Shown here one piece after another: positions 44,519-52,721 of a stretch of 64,000 nucleotides of DNA. The stretch's first letter is position 1; every line of letters begins with the position of its first letter. The notes beneath the pieces are model-generated. The model was not told where the DNA came from. It made no database searches and worked only from the letters and a program-made list of their open reading frames with translations. Source of the stretch: Clostridiales bacterium (lineage in GTDB: Bacteria; Bacillota; Clostridia; Saccharofermentanales; Saccharofermentanaceae). Location of the stretch: contig JAGAXM010000017.1 of the NCBI GenBank assembly GCA_017940895.1, positions 62,001-126,000 of the forward strand. The letters are read 5' to 3'. The translations under genes and the position numbers were made by a program.

Positions 44519-45988
44519 TTATCCTAAACGGTTATAAGCTTCGTTAAGTCTTCTCATGGATTCGTCCTTGCCGAGAAGGAGAAGGACTTCGGCACAACCG
44601 CCGGGGGTTACTGCAACACCTGCAGCTGCGATTCTGACGGGCCACATGACAAGCGCGTTCTTATACTCTTTCTGTGCAGCGTAGCCTGTAATGGTGTTCG
44701 TGATAGTCTCTCTGTCCCAGCTGCAGTCGGCAAGAAGGGGAATGACGTCGCCGAGGATCGCCTTCGAAGTCTCGAGCGTGGACTTGCTTTTCTTATGCTC
44801 GAAAAGCGACAGCTCGAACTGCTCATATTTCTTAAGGAACTGCAGCTTCTCCGTGATCTGTGTGAAACGCGTGATCCTGGGCTTTAAGATCTCTTCAAGA
44901 AGAGCGTAGTTGTCGCTTGAGATACCGAGTTCATCGTAGAAAGGCTTAGCGTTCTCAAGGAACTCTTCGGACTTCATGAGCTTAATGTACTCGCCGTTCA
45001 TCCACTCGAGCTTGTCGTAGTCAAATACCGAAGGTGACTTGGAGATGCCGTTGATATCAAATGCTTTGATGAGCTCATCCATAGAGAAGATCTCACGGTT
45101 CTCATATTCGCCGGTAGGACACCAGCCGAGCAGGGCAATGTAATTGATGATTGCCTGAGGAAGGAAGCCTTCGTTGATGAGATCCATGAAGCCTGTGCTT
45201 CCGTGTCTCTTCGAAAGCTTGGATACTGTAACGTTGCCTTCTTCGTCGATGCTCTTGCCGTTGATGAGAGGGAGGTGGATATAAGTCGGAATCTCCCATC
45301 CGAATGCGTCATAAAGTGCGTTGTACTTCGGAGTTGATGAAAGATACTCAGATCCTCTTACTACGTGTGTGATACCCATTGTGTGGTCATCGATAACGTT
45401 CGCGAAGTTGTATGTGGGGAAGCCGTCTGCCTTGATAAGGATCTGGTCGTCGAGCTCGTCATTCTTGATTGTGATATCACCGTATACAAGATCATGGTAA
45501 GTGGATTCGCCGTCAACAGGCATCTTCTGTCTGATAACGTAGGGGATACCTGCCTTAAGATTAGCCTCGACTTCTTCCGCGGAAAGATTACGGCAGTGTC
45601 TGTCATAACCTACGACAGTGCCCTCGGGAGCGTTCTTACGCAGCTCGTCGAGTCTTTCCTTTGTACAGAAGCAGTAATAAGCCTTGCCGTCCTTTACAAG
45701 CTGCTCGGCATAAGGCTTGTACATATCTTTACGCTCACTTTGAACGTACGGACCGTAATCACCTCCTACATCAGGACCCTCATCGTGAGTGATTCCTGCG
45801 ATCTTGAGTGTGTTGTAGATTACATCCGTAGCTCCTTCAACATAACGCTCCTGGTCCGTATCTTCGATTCTTAACACGAAAGTTCCGTTCTCGTGTTTTG
45901 CTGTAAGATACTCGTACAGAGCGGTTCTGAGATTACCTACGTGCATAAAACCTGTAGGAGAAGGTGCAAATCTTGTTCTGATAAGCAT
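44519..45988 (-). CDS. gltX: glutamyl-tRNA synthetase
   Basis: Charges tRNA-Glu, needed for translation and, in many bacteria, for haem precursor synthesis. The 489-residue protein opens RTRFAPSPTGFMHVGNLRTALYEYL (HIGH-type HVGN ~16-19), has FVLRIEDTDQERYV, and the KLSKRHGSTGFMDL loop at ~255-268; the C-terminal helical domain is of the bacterial GluRS type. An AAAGG ribosome site precedes the ATG. With glnS directly downstream it probably charges only tRNA-Glu. It is divergent from the DHQS-like gene, sharing a promoter region with a palindrome. Confidence 0.96.
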   Translation of the reverse strand: MLIRTRFAPSPTGFMHVGNLRTALYEYLTAKHENGTFVLRIEDTDQERYVEGATDVIYNTLKIAGITHDEGPDVGGDYGPYVQSERKDMYKPYAEQLVKDGKAYYCFCTKERLDELRKNAPEGTVVGYDRHCRNLSAEEVEANLKAGIPYVIRQKMPVDGESTYHDLVYGDITIKNDELDDQILIKADGFPTYNFANVIDDHTMGITHVVRGSEYLSSTPKYNALYDAFGWEIPTYIHLPLINGKSIDEEGNVTVSKLSKRHGSTGFMDLINEGFLPQAIINYIALLGWCPTGEYENREIFSMDELIKAFDINGISKSPSVFDYDKLEWMNGEYIKLMKSEEFLENAKPFYDELGISSDNYALLEEILKPRITRFTQITEKLQFLKKYEQFELSLFEHKKSKSTLETSKAILGDVIPLLADCSWDRETITNTITGYAAQKEYKNALVMWPVRIAAAGVAVTPGGCAEVLLLLGKDESMRRLNEAYNRLG

Positions 45989-46020
45989 ATTTAAAACCTT
46001 TCTTTAATTAATAACAACAT

Positions 46021-46070
46021 ATTCTATCACTTTGGAATACTTTTCGCGAAAAAATGGTATCATATCTATT
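46021..46070. promoter_or_regulatory. divergent promoter region with TTTTCGCGAAAA palindrome
   Basis: A perfect 12-base palindrome lies at 46041-46052. On the minus strand TG-A-TAGAAT (hexamer at 46026-46021) points to gltX; on the plus strand TG-G-TATCAT (hexamer 46058-46063) points to the DHQS-like gene. The palindrome covers the -35 regions of both, the right place for an operator shared by both promoters. The plus-strand hexamer ends seven bases before the ATG at 46071 with no Shine-Dalgarno, so that mRNA may be leaderless. Confidence 0.55.
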
Positions 46071-47141
46071 ATGGATATTCTGAAGACCGACTTGGAGTAT
46101 AACTGCTACTGCGGAACCGGCGAGGCTGATAAGTTCGCTTCTGCCTTTATTTTCGACGGAAGACGCAAGGCTGATCCCGCTTCCGTGCGTATTGCGATCA
46201 TATCCGACCGTATCGTAAGCGGTTATTATTACAATATGTTCGAGGATCAGTTCCTCAAAAGAGGCGTTAAGCCTGTTTTGATCCCGGTCGAGTGTTCGGA
46301 AGGACAGAAGGGACTGGCTGAAGCATCGGCCGTTTACGATTATCTTGTTGACTTCGGATTCGGAAGCAATGACTGGATTATCGCTTTGGGCGGCGGCGGA
46401 ATACTTGATGTCGCAGGATTCTGTGCATCTGTTTTTGAAGGCGGTATCAATTTCCTTGCAGTTCCCACTACTCCTGATTCCATGTATGAAGGTGCAGTTG
46501 CGAAGAACGCATATCTTAATTCCAAGAAGCTTAAGAATGCTATATCAGTGCCCTTTAAGCCGGTTGCGGTTATCATCGATCCGTCTTATCTGAAGACTGT
46601 TCCCGATAAGATCAAGCATAACGGTTATGCGGATATCATAAGACTCGGAATCCTCGGAAATCTCAATATTCTCATCGAGCTTGTAAAAGACGGTAATGTA
46701 AGGGAATTTCTTAATCATACATATGCTTTGAGACATTCAATCAACGAGACTTCCCCCAAGCTTCTTAATCTCGGCAACGAGCTTGCTGCCGCGATAGAAG
46801 GATACTTCAGATTTATGAATTATTCCGACGGTGAAGCACTCGCGTTAAGCCTTATGAGCTGCGTGGAAGAGAAGAGCAGGGGGCCTTTGGCAAAGATCTA
46901 CGAGATGCTCGGGCTTCCTGTTAAGCTTGAGGGTGTATCGACCAGATCGATCATGAAGATCCTTAAGGAGAATCTTGCCAGAAACGGAAGCGGCACATTC
47001 GAGGTCGTTGATATCAGTGATGATGAGCCGAGAAGATGGATGATCAAGAAGGTTACCATGGATGAGGCTTGTGAGATCTTTGCCAAGAGACTTGAAGTAA
47101 TTAAATCAGATGTTGAAGGATCGGGTAATGTACAGACTTAA
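46071..47141 (+). CDS. 3-dehydroquinate synthase-like protein lacking metal ligands
   Basis: A 356-residue member of the sugar-phosphate cyclase / DHQ synthase (AroB) superfamily. The NAD-binding segment WIIALGGGGILDVAGFCAS (~104-122) and VPTTPDS, VIIDPSYLKTVP follow the AroB order. The metal ligands of AroB do not match: AEVIKxG reads ADIIRLG, LxxGHTxGHAIE reads LNLGNELAAAIE, and HGEA reads DGEA, so all expected ligand histidines are lost. It is unlikely to make dehydroquinate. The ATG at 46071 is favoured over a TTG at 46032. It overlaps the M28-like gene by 14 bases. Function unknown; a metal-free enzyme or binding protein is possible. Confidence 0.75.
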   Translation: MDILKTDLEYNCYCGTGEADKFASAFIFDGRRKADPASVRIAIISDRIVSGYYYNMFEDQFLKRGVKPVLIPVECSEGQKGLAEASAVYDYLVDFGFGSNDWIIALGGGGILDVAGFCASVFEGGINFLAVPTTPDSMYEGAVAKNAYLNSKKLKNAISVPFKPVAVIIDPSYLKTVPDKIKHNGYADIIRLGILGNLNILIELVKDGNVREFLNHTYALRHSINETSPKLLNLGNELAAAIEGYFRFMNYSDGEALALSLMSCVEEKSRGPLAKIYEMLGLPVKLEGVSTRSIMKILKENLARNGSGTFEVVDISDDEPRRWMIKKVTMDEACEIFAKRLEVIKSDVEGSGNVQT

Positions 47142-48294
47142 GAAGATACTTGCACTCATTCTGTCTTTGATCATTTTTGTTATACCTGTTGCTTCCTGTT
47201 CCGACGATGAGGATGAGAATGTTTTGCAGGCCGATTACGGCCCTTACGGTGCGATGGTCGCCAGAGAACTGGCATCTTCTTATCCTTACAGGCGTGCTTA
47301 TACAGATCAGGAGGCTCAGGCAGGCGAGTTTATAAGATCCCAGTTCGAGTCGTTAGGCTATGATGTGTCCAAGCAGGACTTTACCAATCTGTACGGCGGA
47401 AGTTCTGCGAATTATATTGTTAATATCCCCGGTAACGGGTTCTTCTCCTTTGATGATTACGGCAATCCGGTTGAAGTCCGAAGAACAATAGTTATCGGTG
47501 CTCATTATGATGATGCATTCTCTTCGGATCAGGTCGATCCTTCATACGGTTATGACGGTATCTCCGACAATGCCTCCGGTATAGGCGTTCTTCTTACGAT
47601 CGCCGAGCAGATCAAGAATTATGATGATCTGTCATTCGACGTTATACTCGTTGCTTTCGGCGCAGGTAATGATAATTATGCAGGTGCAAGAGCTTTTGTT
47701 AATTCGCTCACTGATGAGGTCGCAGGTTCGATAGACTGTATGTACTGCATTGACAGTATTTACGGCGGGGATAAGGTATATGCCTCCGCAGGCTTCAATT
47801 CGCTTCTTATGAGTCAGAAGTATCAGATGAGAAGAAAGCTCTATCAGGCTTATGACGTAGTTTATGACAGCCTTCTGTATACGCAGTACGGGTTCAGTCT
47901 TTACTACAATGAATGCGGCATTATTACCGATCTGAACGGCGACGGATATGATGATATTTACCGTGAAGTTTCTGTCAATAAATCCGATTATGTGCCTTTT
48001 GATGAGATGAATATACCGATAGTCTATTTTGACAGTGCAGATTATAACTTCGATCATATGGAAGATATGAAAGATACGAAGAATCTTAATCTTCAGGAAT
48101 TCGGCGGTATGATCAGAAACACTCCGATCGATTCAACTGTTACGCTCGATCAGTTCATGATGACTGAGGATACCGATATTCTGCAGATCAGAATAAACTG
48201 CGTCGCTTATATTATTCTCGAATCCATGATGAAGGGCTCGGATTTTGCCATGACTTCAGCCGAATATATCGCTATGCAGGATAGTACAAACTGA
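47128..48294 (+). CDS. M28-like peptidase lipoprotein with altered active site
   Basis: A 388-residue lipoprotein: signal to ~22 with VIPVASC lipobox, then an M28 (aminopeptidase Y/S-like) fold. Metal-binding VIGAHYDD (~127-134) and GISDNASG (~149-156) are intact, and CIDSIYG matches the later Asp. The FGAEExGLxGS block, whose two glutamates are catalytic base and zinc ligand, reads FGAGNDNYAGA, so both are missing. Hydrolysis by the standard mechanism is unlikely. The ATG at 47128 has AAGGA seven bases upstream; an ATG at 47110 is possible but would put charged residues before the signal. It overlaps the DHQS-like gene. Confidence 0.8.
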   Translation: MYRLKKILALILSLIIFVIPVASCSDDEDENVLQADYGPYGAMVARELASSYPYRRAYTDQEAQAGEFIRSQFESLGYDVSKQDFTNLYGGSSANYIVNIPGNGFFSFDDYGNPVEVRRTIVIGAHYDDAFSSDQVDPSYGYDGISDNASGIGVLLTIAEQIKNYDDLSFDVILVAFGAGNDNYAGARAFVNSLTDEVAGSIDCMYCIDSIYGGDKVYASAGFNSLLMSQKYQMRRKLYQAYDVVYDSLLYTQYGFSLYYNECGIITDLNGDGYDDIYREVSVNKSDYVPFDEMNIPIVYFDSADYNFDHMEDMKDTKNLNLQEFGGMIRNTPIDSTVTLDQFMMTEDTDILQIRINCVAYIILESMMKGSDFAMTSAEYIAMQDSTN

Positions 48295-48392
48295 TCCGAG
48301 GCAACCCGAAACTGAATGTAAATCTGTTCAAACATAAGGGTTTACTTAACATAATCTTGTAACAAAACATCAATATTGGTAATTAGCGCTGA

Positions 48393-48401
48393 TGATATAA
48401 T
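48393..48401 (+). promoter_or_regulatory. extended -10 promoter of the DUF3048 gene
   Basis: TG-A-TATAAT with a perfect hexamer at 48396-48401, 47 bases before the ATG. No clear -35 at 17 bases. The rest of the 154-base intergenic stretch (48295-48448) holds no recognisable gene or terminator. Confidence 0.6.
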
Positions 48402-48448
48402 TTAGTTGTCAAATCAAGGCAATTTTAATTGAAATGAGAGGTATTTAA

Positions 48449-49660
48449 ATGAATTATAAGAAGATTACTGCAGCTTTATTGATTGCTGCGATGACGGTAC
48501 CTTTCGGAGCTTGCTCCAAAGAAGCAGAAGAAACAGAGCAGACAACCGCAGCAACAACACAGGCAGCAGTACCTTCTGAAACGACACCTGCTGTTACAGA
48601 GGCTGTCGAGACACAGCCCGTCGCTACTCAGTCACTGTCACCGGATGCACTTTTCGATCCTTCGAATCCTATGGCAGTCAATCCTATTACCGGTCTTCAG
48701 ACAATGGATCCCGGCAATGTAGGCAGACGTTCTGTTGCAGTCGTTATCAATAACAGCCATGCGGCAATCCCTCAGAGAGGTATCTCCGCAGCTGATGCCA
48801 TCTATGAGTATCAGACAGAGGGCGGTCAGACAAGACTTCTTGCTGTATTCGCCGATGTTAATACAATCCCCGAGATCGGTTCCTTAAGATCTGCAAGAAT
48901 CCTTTCAACAGACCTTGCAGCAGGAAACAACTCCGTATTTATCCATTTCGGACGTAATGCAAGAGTTCCCGATCATATCTCACAGTACGGTATAGATCAC
49001 ATCGACGGTAACTCCTGCAGTGCCGGCGTTTACAGCTCAGCTAACTACGCTGACGGTTATGTGGATCTTCCTGCAGGTCTTTTCTTCTGGAGAGATGCAG
49101 TATGGAAGTCCCAGAGAGCTATCGAGCATACAGCTGTTACTGACGGCAGACACATTCTTGAGGCTATCGAGTATAACGAGATCTCCATGATCGATAATGA
49201 GAGCAACATGCTCTTCAACTTCGTTCCCGATAACTCTGCCGATATCGCTACAGGCGATCCCTGCCAGCAGATCAATGTATATTTCTCAGGTACAAACCCT
49301 GATGCACTCTTTACATATGATCCTCTTACAGGTCTTTATTCCAAGTCCGAGTATGGCAATCCTCAGATCGATGAGACAACAGGTACTCAGATCTCATTCA
49401 CAAATGTATTTGTTCTTTATGCAAATATTCAGCCTCACGGTGACACTACTATCGATGCTTACCTTGAGGACGGCGGTGAGGGCTGGTATGTATCCGGCGG
49501 CAGAATCATCCCTATCACATGGGATAAGCCTTCTCCCGTAGATCCCATCGTTGTTTATAACGAGAACGGTGAGGAGCTTGAGGTTAACCGCGGACGTTCC
49601 TATATCTGCATCGTAGATAACGATATGGAGAGCCAGACAACTATTACTGCAAGTCTGTAA
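48449..49660 (+). CDS. DUF3048 domain lipoprotein (YerB-like)
   Basis: A 403-residue lipoprotein. Signal peptide with a GAC-type lipobox (FGAC, Cys24), a Glu/Thr/Ala-rich linker (~25-70), then the DUF3048 domain: NPITGLQTMDPGNVGRRSVAVVINNS, AIPQRGISAADAIYEYQTEGG, IPEIGSLRSARI. A second sub-domain follows after ~260 (YDPLTGLYSKSEYGNPQID). YerB of Bacillus is the named homologue; its role is not settled. It is in a single-gene unit with its own promoter and two downstream hairpins. Confidence 0.9.
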   Translation: MNYKKITAALLIAAMTVPFGACSKEAEETEQTTAATTQAAVPSETTPAVTEAVETQPVATQSLSPDALFDPSNPMAVNPITGLQTMDPGNVGRRSVAVVINNSHAAIPQRGISAADAIYEYQTEGGQTRLLAVFADVNTIPEIGSLRSARILSTDLAAGNNSVFIHFGRNARVPDHISQYGIDHIDGNSCSAGVYSSANYADGYVDLPAGLFFWRDAVWKSQRAIEHTAVTDGRHILEAIEYNEISMIDNESNMLFNFVPDNSADIATGDPCQQINVYFSGTNPDALFTYDPLTGLYSKSEYGNPQIDETTGTQISFTNVFVLYANIQPHGDTTIDAYLEDGGEGWYVSGGRIIPITWDKPSPVDPIVVYNENGEELEVNRGRSYICIVDNDMESQTTITASL

Positions 49661-49668
49661 TAGTAAAT

Positions 49669-49691
49669 ATTGCCGATAAACGGCAATTTTG
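49669..49691 (+). terminator. first hairpin terminator after the DUF3048 gene
   Basis: A 7-bp stem (ATTGCCG with CGGCAAT) with a 5-base loop, followed by TTTT, starting 9 bases after the stop. Confidence 0.7.
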
Positions 49692-49706
49692 ATGAATTTT
49701 TAAAAT

Positions 49707-49743
49707 ACCCGTTGAGACTTGTGGTCTTAACGGGTGTTTTTAT
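49707..49743 (+). terminator. second hairpin terminator before the PP2C-like gene
   Basis: A 12-bp stem (ACCCGTTGAGAC with GTCTTAACGGGT, one G-T pair) with a 5-base loop and a GTTTTTATAT tail. Its T tract runs into TATAAT at 49745-49750, which may be the -10 box of the next gene. Confidence 0.85.
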
Positions 49744-49793
49744 ATATAATATACAAAGCATTTTTTGTATATCTTTGATAAACGGAGTTATAT

Positions 49794-51281
49794 ATGAGTA
49801 AAACAGTATCAACATGCGTACTTGAAACAAACCTTGTTCCCAATCAACCTCAGGAGAATATCTTCTTCCATACTCTTTACAGAACTATGGCGGATTTCCC
49901 GGGTGAGTTCGTAAGAACGGCAAGATCGACCTCTCCCATTCAGGTTGTTGCTTTGTTCTCCACTCAGGGACCTGATACTAATGCAGCAATGCTCAACATC
50001 GAGCTTAACCAGGAGCTGACTAAGATCGTTGCAAATGCGCAGGGACAGCCTGTTCTTGATTTTGAATCCTTCTCCAATCAGGTTGTTAATATACTTAATG
50101 TTCATGTATGTAATTTCATAGTTTCACACGGCGGCAGCCAGCTTCGCACATCTATGACGATGGCGGTTATCGAGGGTGATACATTAAGGATAATCCACAT
50201 CGGTAATACTAAGGCTGTTCTCGTAAGAGACGGAAAGATAATGGCTCTTACCGATGAGCAGACAGTTGCTCACAGATATGTACAGATGGGTGCCATTACT
50301 CCTGCCGAGGAAGCTAATCATCCCGACAGATTCACACTCACACAGTATCTCGGCAAGATGCCTCAGGACGGCGCGGTTATGCCCGATAAGAAGGTTCATC
50401 TTAAGCTCAAGGATAATGACAGTCTCTGCCTTATGGGTATCGGTGTATCTAAGCTCATGCCCGCAAAGAACAGAAATGCACTTCTCATCCGTCCCATGAC
50501 TACAGAGTCCAAGGCTCATGAGATCATCAATACAGCCGGTAACCTCGGTATCAAGTACGGTCTGTCTTTTGCCGTAGTTGAGATCGAGTCAACACTGATC
50601 CTTCCCGGAGATGCCGTTATGGCTGCCAAGGCTGCAGCTCCCGAGGAGCCTGAGATCGAAGAGAGTCCTTTCGTCGACAGCGGTGATCCGTTCGGTAATT
50701 CCGCATATGAGTCCAAGTCTGAAGAGACTACGGTATTTAACAGAGGACAGGAAACAGTTTCGTTTAATCCCGATTTTAACGATAAGAAGTCTGCTGCAGC
50801 AGCACCCGCTCCTTCCGGTAAGAATCCCGTAGTTAAGGCGATCATCCGTACTTTGATCATCTTCCTTATCTGCGCTGTCGTAGGATTCGGCGGTATGGCA
50901 GGTTTCTTCTACTTCAAGGGACTTCTTAAGTTCGATGAGACCAAGCCTTCCGAGGTAGTTGTCGAGAGCATCAGATACGTTGCAGTTGACGGTACATCCC
51001 TTTATGCACAGGCTTCTGAGAACAGTGCCGTAATCGGTACACTTGCAGTAGGTGACGTAGTTCAGTACATAGGTGATGAAGGTGCTTACAGCAAGATCAC
51101 AACAACAGGCGGCGTTACAGGCTATGTCCTTTCCGTAAATATTACCGAGAATCACGTTGCGTCAGAAGGCGCTTCCGCAGCAGAGAATCCCGAGTATATG
51201 TCTGAAGAAGGCGAGCTCGAGGTTATCGATGATGTTAATGCAGTTGACGCTCCTGCTGAGAATGCAGGGGAAGGAGTGTAA
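49794..51281 (+). CDS. membrane-anchored PP2C-like pseudophosphatase with extracellular SH3 domain
   Basis: A 495-residue protein in three parts. Residues ~30-265 resemble a PP2C phosphatase: VIEGDTLRIIHIGNTKAVLVRDGKIMALT aligns with the GDSRAYLxRdGxxxxLT block and ITPAEEANHPDRFTLTQYLG with its ItxeEAxxHPxrn region. Metal-binding aspartates are absent: no DGMGG segment, GDS reads GNT, and the late SDG and DN motifs are lost. A disordered linker (~270-345) leads to a membrane helix (~350-378), then an SH3-type domain (~392-450; LYAQASENSAVIGTLAVGDVVQYI) outside the cell and an acidic tail. It probably senses the wall and signals by binding rather than by catalysis; this is inference. Confidence 0.7.
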   Translation: MSKTVSTCVLETNLVPNQPQENIFFHTLYRTMADFPGEFVRTARSTSPIQVVALFSTQGPDTNAAMLNIELNQELTKIVANAQGQPVLDFESFSNQVVNILNVHVCNFIVSHGGSQLRTSMTMAVIEGDTLRIIHIGNTKAVLVRDGKIMALTDEQTVAHRYVQMGAITPAEEANHPDRFTLTQYLGKMPQDGAVMPDKKVHLKLKDNDSLCLMGIGVSKLMPAKNRNALLIRPMTTESKAHEIINTAGNLGIKYGLSFAVVEIESTLILPGDAVMAAKAAAPEEPEIEESPFVDSGDPFGNSAYESKSEETTVFNRGQETVSFNPDFNDKKSAAAAPAPSGKNPVVKAIIRTLIIFLICAVVGFGGMAGFFYFKGLLKFDETKPSEVVVESIRYVAVDGTSLYAQASENSAVIGTLAVGDVVQYIGDEGAYSKITTTGGVTGYVLSVNITENHVASEGASAAENPEYMSEEGELEVIDDVNAVDAPAENAGEGV

Positions 51282-51284
51282 TAT

Positions 51285-52709
51285 ATGCCGTCCAAGAAGA
51301 ATGACAAGAAGGATGAAGAGCTTTTCGCGAAGTATCCTAATCTTTATGAAGGTATAAGTGCTTCCGATAATGATGCATGCATGGCTTTTGCCGAGGAATA
51401 CAAGGCTTTTCTCGACAGAAGCAAGACCGAAAGAGAGTTTACGGAGAATTCCATCGAGGCTGCTTCTTCGCTCGGCTTTGTAGATATAGAGTCCAAGAAG
51501 AAGCTCAAGGCAGGGGATAAGGTTTATGCGAGCATCAAGGATAAGGGTCTCATTATGGCTGTTATCGGTAAGAAGGATGTGAGCGAAGGCTTCAATATCC
51601 TCGGCGCTCATATCGATTCTCCCAGACTTGATCTTAAGCCGAATCCCATCTATGAGGACAGTGAGGCAGTATACTTTAAGACTCACTATTACGGCGGTAT
51701 CAAGAAGTATCAATGGACTACTATTCCGCTTGCCATTCACGGTGTTATTTACACTGCAGACGGCGTAAAGCACAAGATCACGGTAGGTGAAGATGAATCT
51801 GATCCGATCTTCTACATCACAGATCTTCTTCCTCATCTTGATAAAGAGAACAAGAAGGCGTCCGATATCGTAACGGGTGAGGAGCTTAATCTTGTTATCG
51901 GCGGTATGCCGCTTAACAGCAAGAAGAAGGAGACCAATGTTAAGGAGCCTTTTAAGGCTAATATCCTTAAGTTCTTAAACGATAAGTACGGTATTGTCGA
52001 GAAAGACTTCGTAACAGGAGAGCTTGAAGTTGTTCCTGCCGTTAAGGCAAGAGATGTCGGCTTCGACAGAGCGTTCATTGCCGGTTACGGTCACGATGAC
52101 AAAGTCTGTGCATATCCTGCGCTGATGGCTCTGCTTGCACAGGAGAAGCCTTCTAAGACATGTATAACGATGCTCACGGATAAAGAGGAGATCGGATCTT
52201 ACGCCAATTCCGGTGCACAGTCCGTACTATATGAGAACTTCCTCATGGAGATCGTAGCTAAGTCAGGCGACGGCAGTCTTGATATGCTTAAGTATCGAAA
52301 AGTAATCGCTGCATCCAAGATGCTTTCCACAGATGTTTCCACAGCTTACGACCCCAAGTACGCAAGTGTTTACGAGAAGCGTAATACCGCGTTCATGTCT
52401 CACGGCATTAAGCTTGAGAAATATACCGGTGCAAGAGGAAAGAGCGGATCAAGTGAAGCTACAGGCGACTTTGTATCTGAGATCACCAGAGTATTTGATA
52501 AGAACAGTATCCCATGGCAGACGGGCGAGCTCGGTAAGGTAGATGTCGGCGGCGGCGGAACGATCTCAGCTTATATGGCTAAATACGGTATGTCGGTTAT
52601 CGATGCCGGAATTCCTGTGTGGTCAATGCATGCGCCTTACGAGGTCATTTCCAAGATCGATCTTTACTATACATATTTGGCATATAAGGCTTTTATCGAG
52701 AATATCTGA
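51285..52709 (+). CDS. M18 family aminopeptidase
   Basis: Cytoplasmic zinc aminopeptidase of the aspartyl-aminopeptidase family, 474 residues. Visible metal/catalytic segments: LGAHIDSPRLDLKPNP (His ~104, Asp), GYGHDDKVCAYPAL, MLTDKEEIGSYANSGAQS with the Glu pair, and the late PVWSMHAPYEVISKIDLYYTY His. All are intact, unlike the neighbouring M28-like protein. Starts 3 bases after the PP2C-like gene with an AAGGAG site, so the two are co-transcribed. Confidence 0.93.
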   Translation: MPSKKNDKKDEELFAKYPNLYEGISASDNDACMAFAEEYKAFLDRSKTEREFTENSIEAASSLGFVDIESKKKLKAGDKVYASIKDKGLIMAVIGKKDVSEGFNILGAHIDSPRLDLKPNPIYEDSEAVYFKTHYYGGIKKYQWTTIPLAIHGVIYTADGVKHKITVGEDESDPIFYITDLLPHLDKENKKASDIVTGEELNLVIGGMPLNSKKKETNVKEPFKANILKFLNDKYGIVEKDFVTGELEVVPAVKARDVGFDRAFIAGYGHDDKVCAYPALMALLAQEKPSKTCITMLTDKEEIGSYANSGAQSVLYENFLMEIVAKSGDGSLDMLKYRKVIAASKMLSTDVSTAYDPKYASVYEKRNTAFMSHGIKLEKYTGARGKSGSSEATGDFVSEITRVFDKNSIPWQTGELGKVDVGGGGTISAYMAKYGMSVIDAGIPVWSMHAPYEVISKIDLYYTYLAYKAFIENI

Positions 52710-52721
52710 CAGGAGTTTTTT

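Noticed and set aside
46032..46070. TTG start extending the DHQS-like protein by 13 residues
   Set aside because: The TTG overlaps the promoter elements and has no ribosome site; homology to the fold begins after the ATG at 46071.
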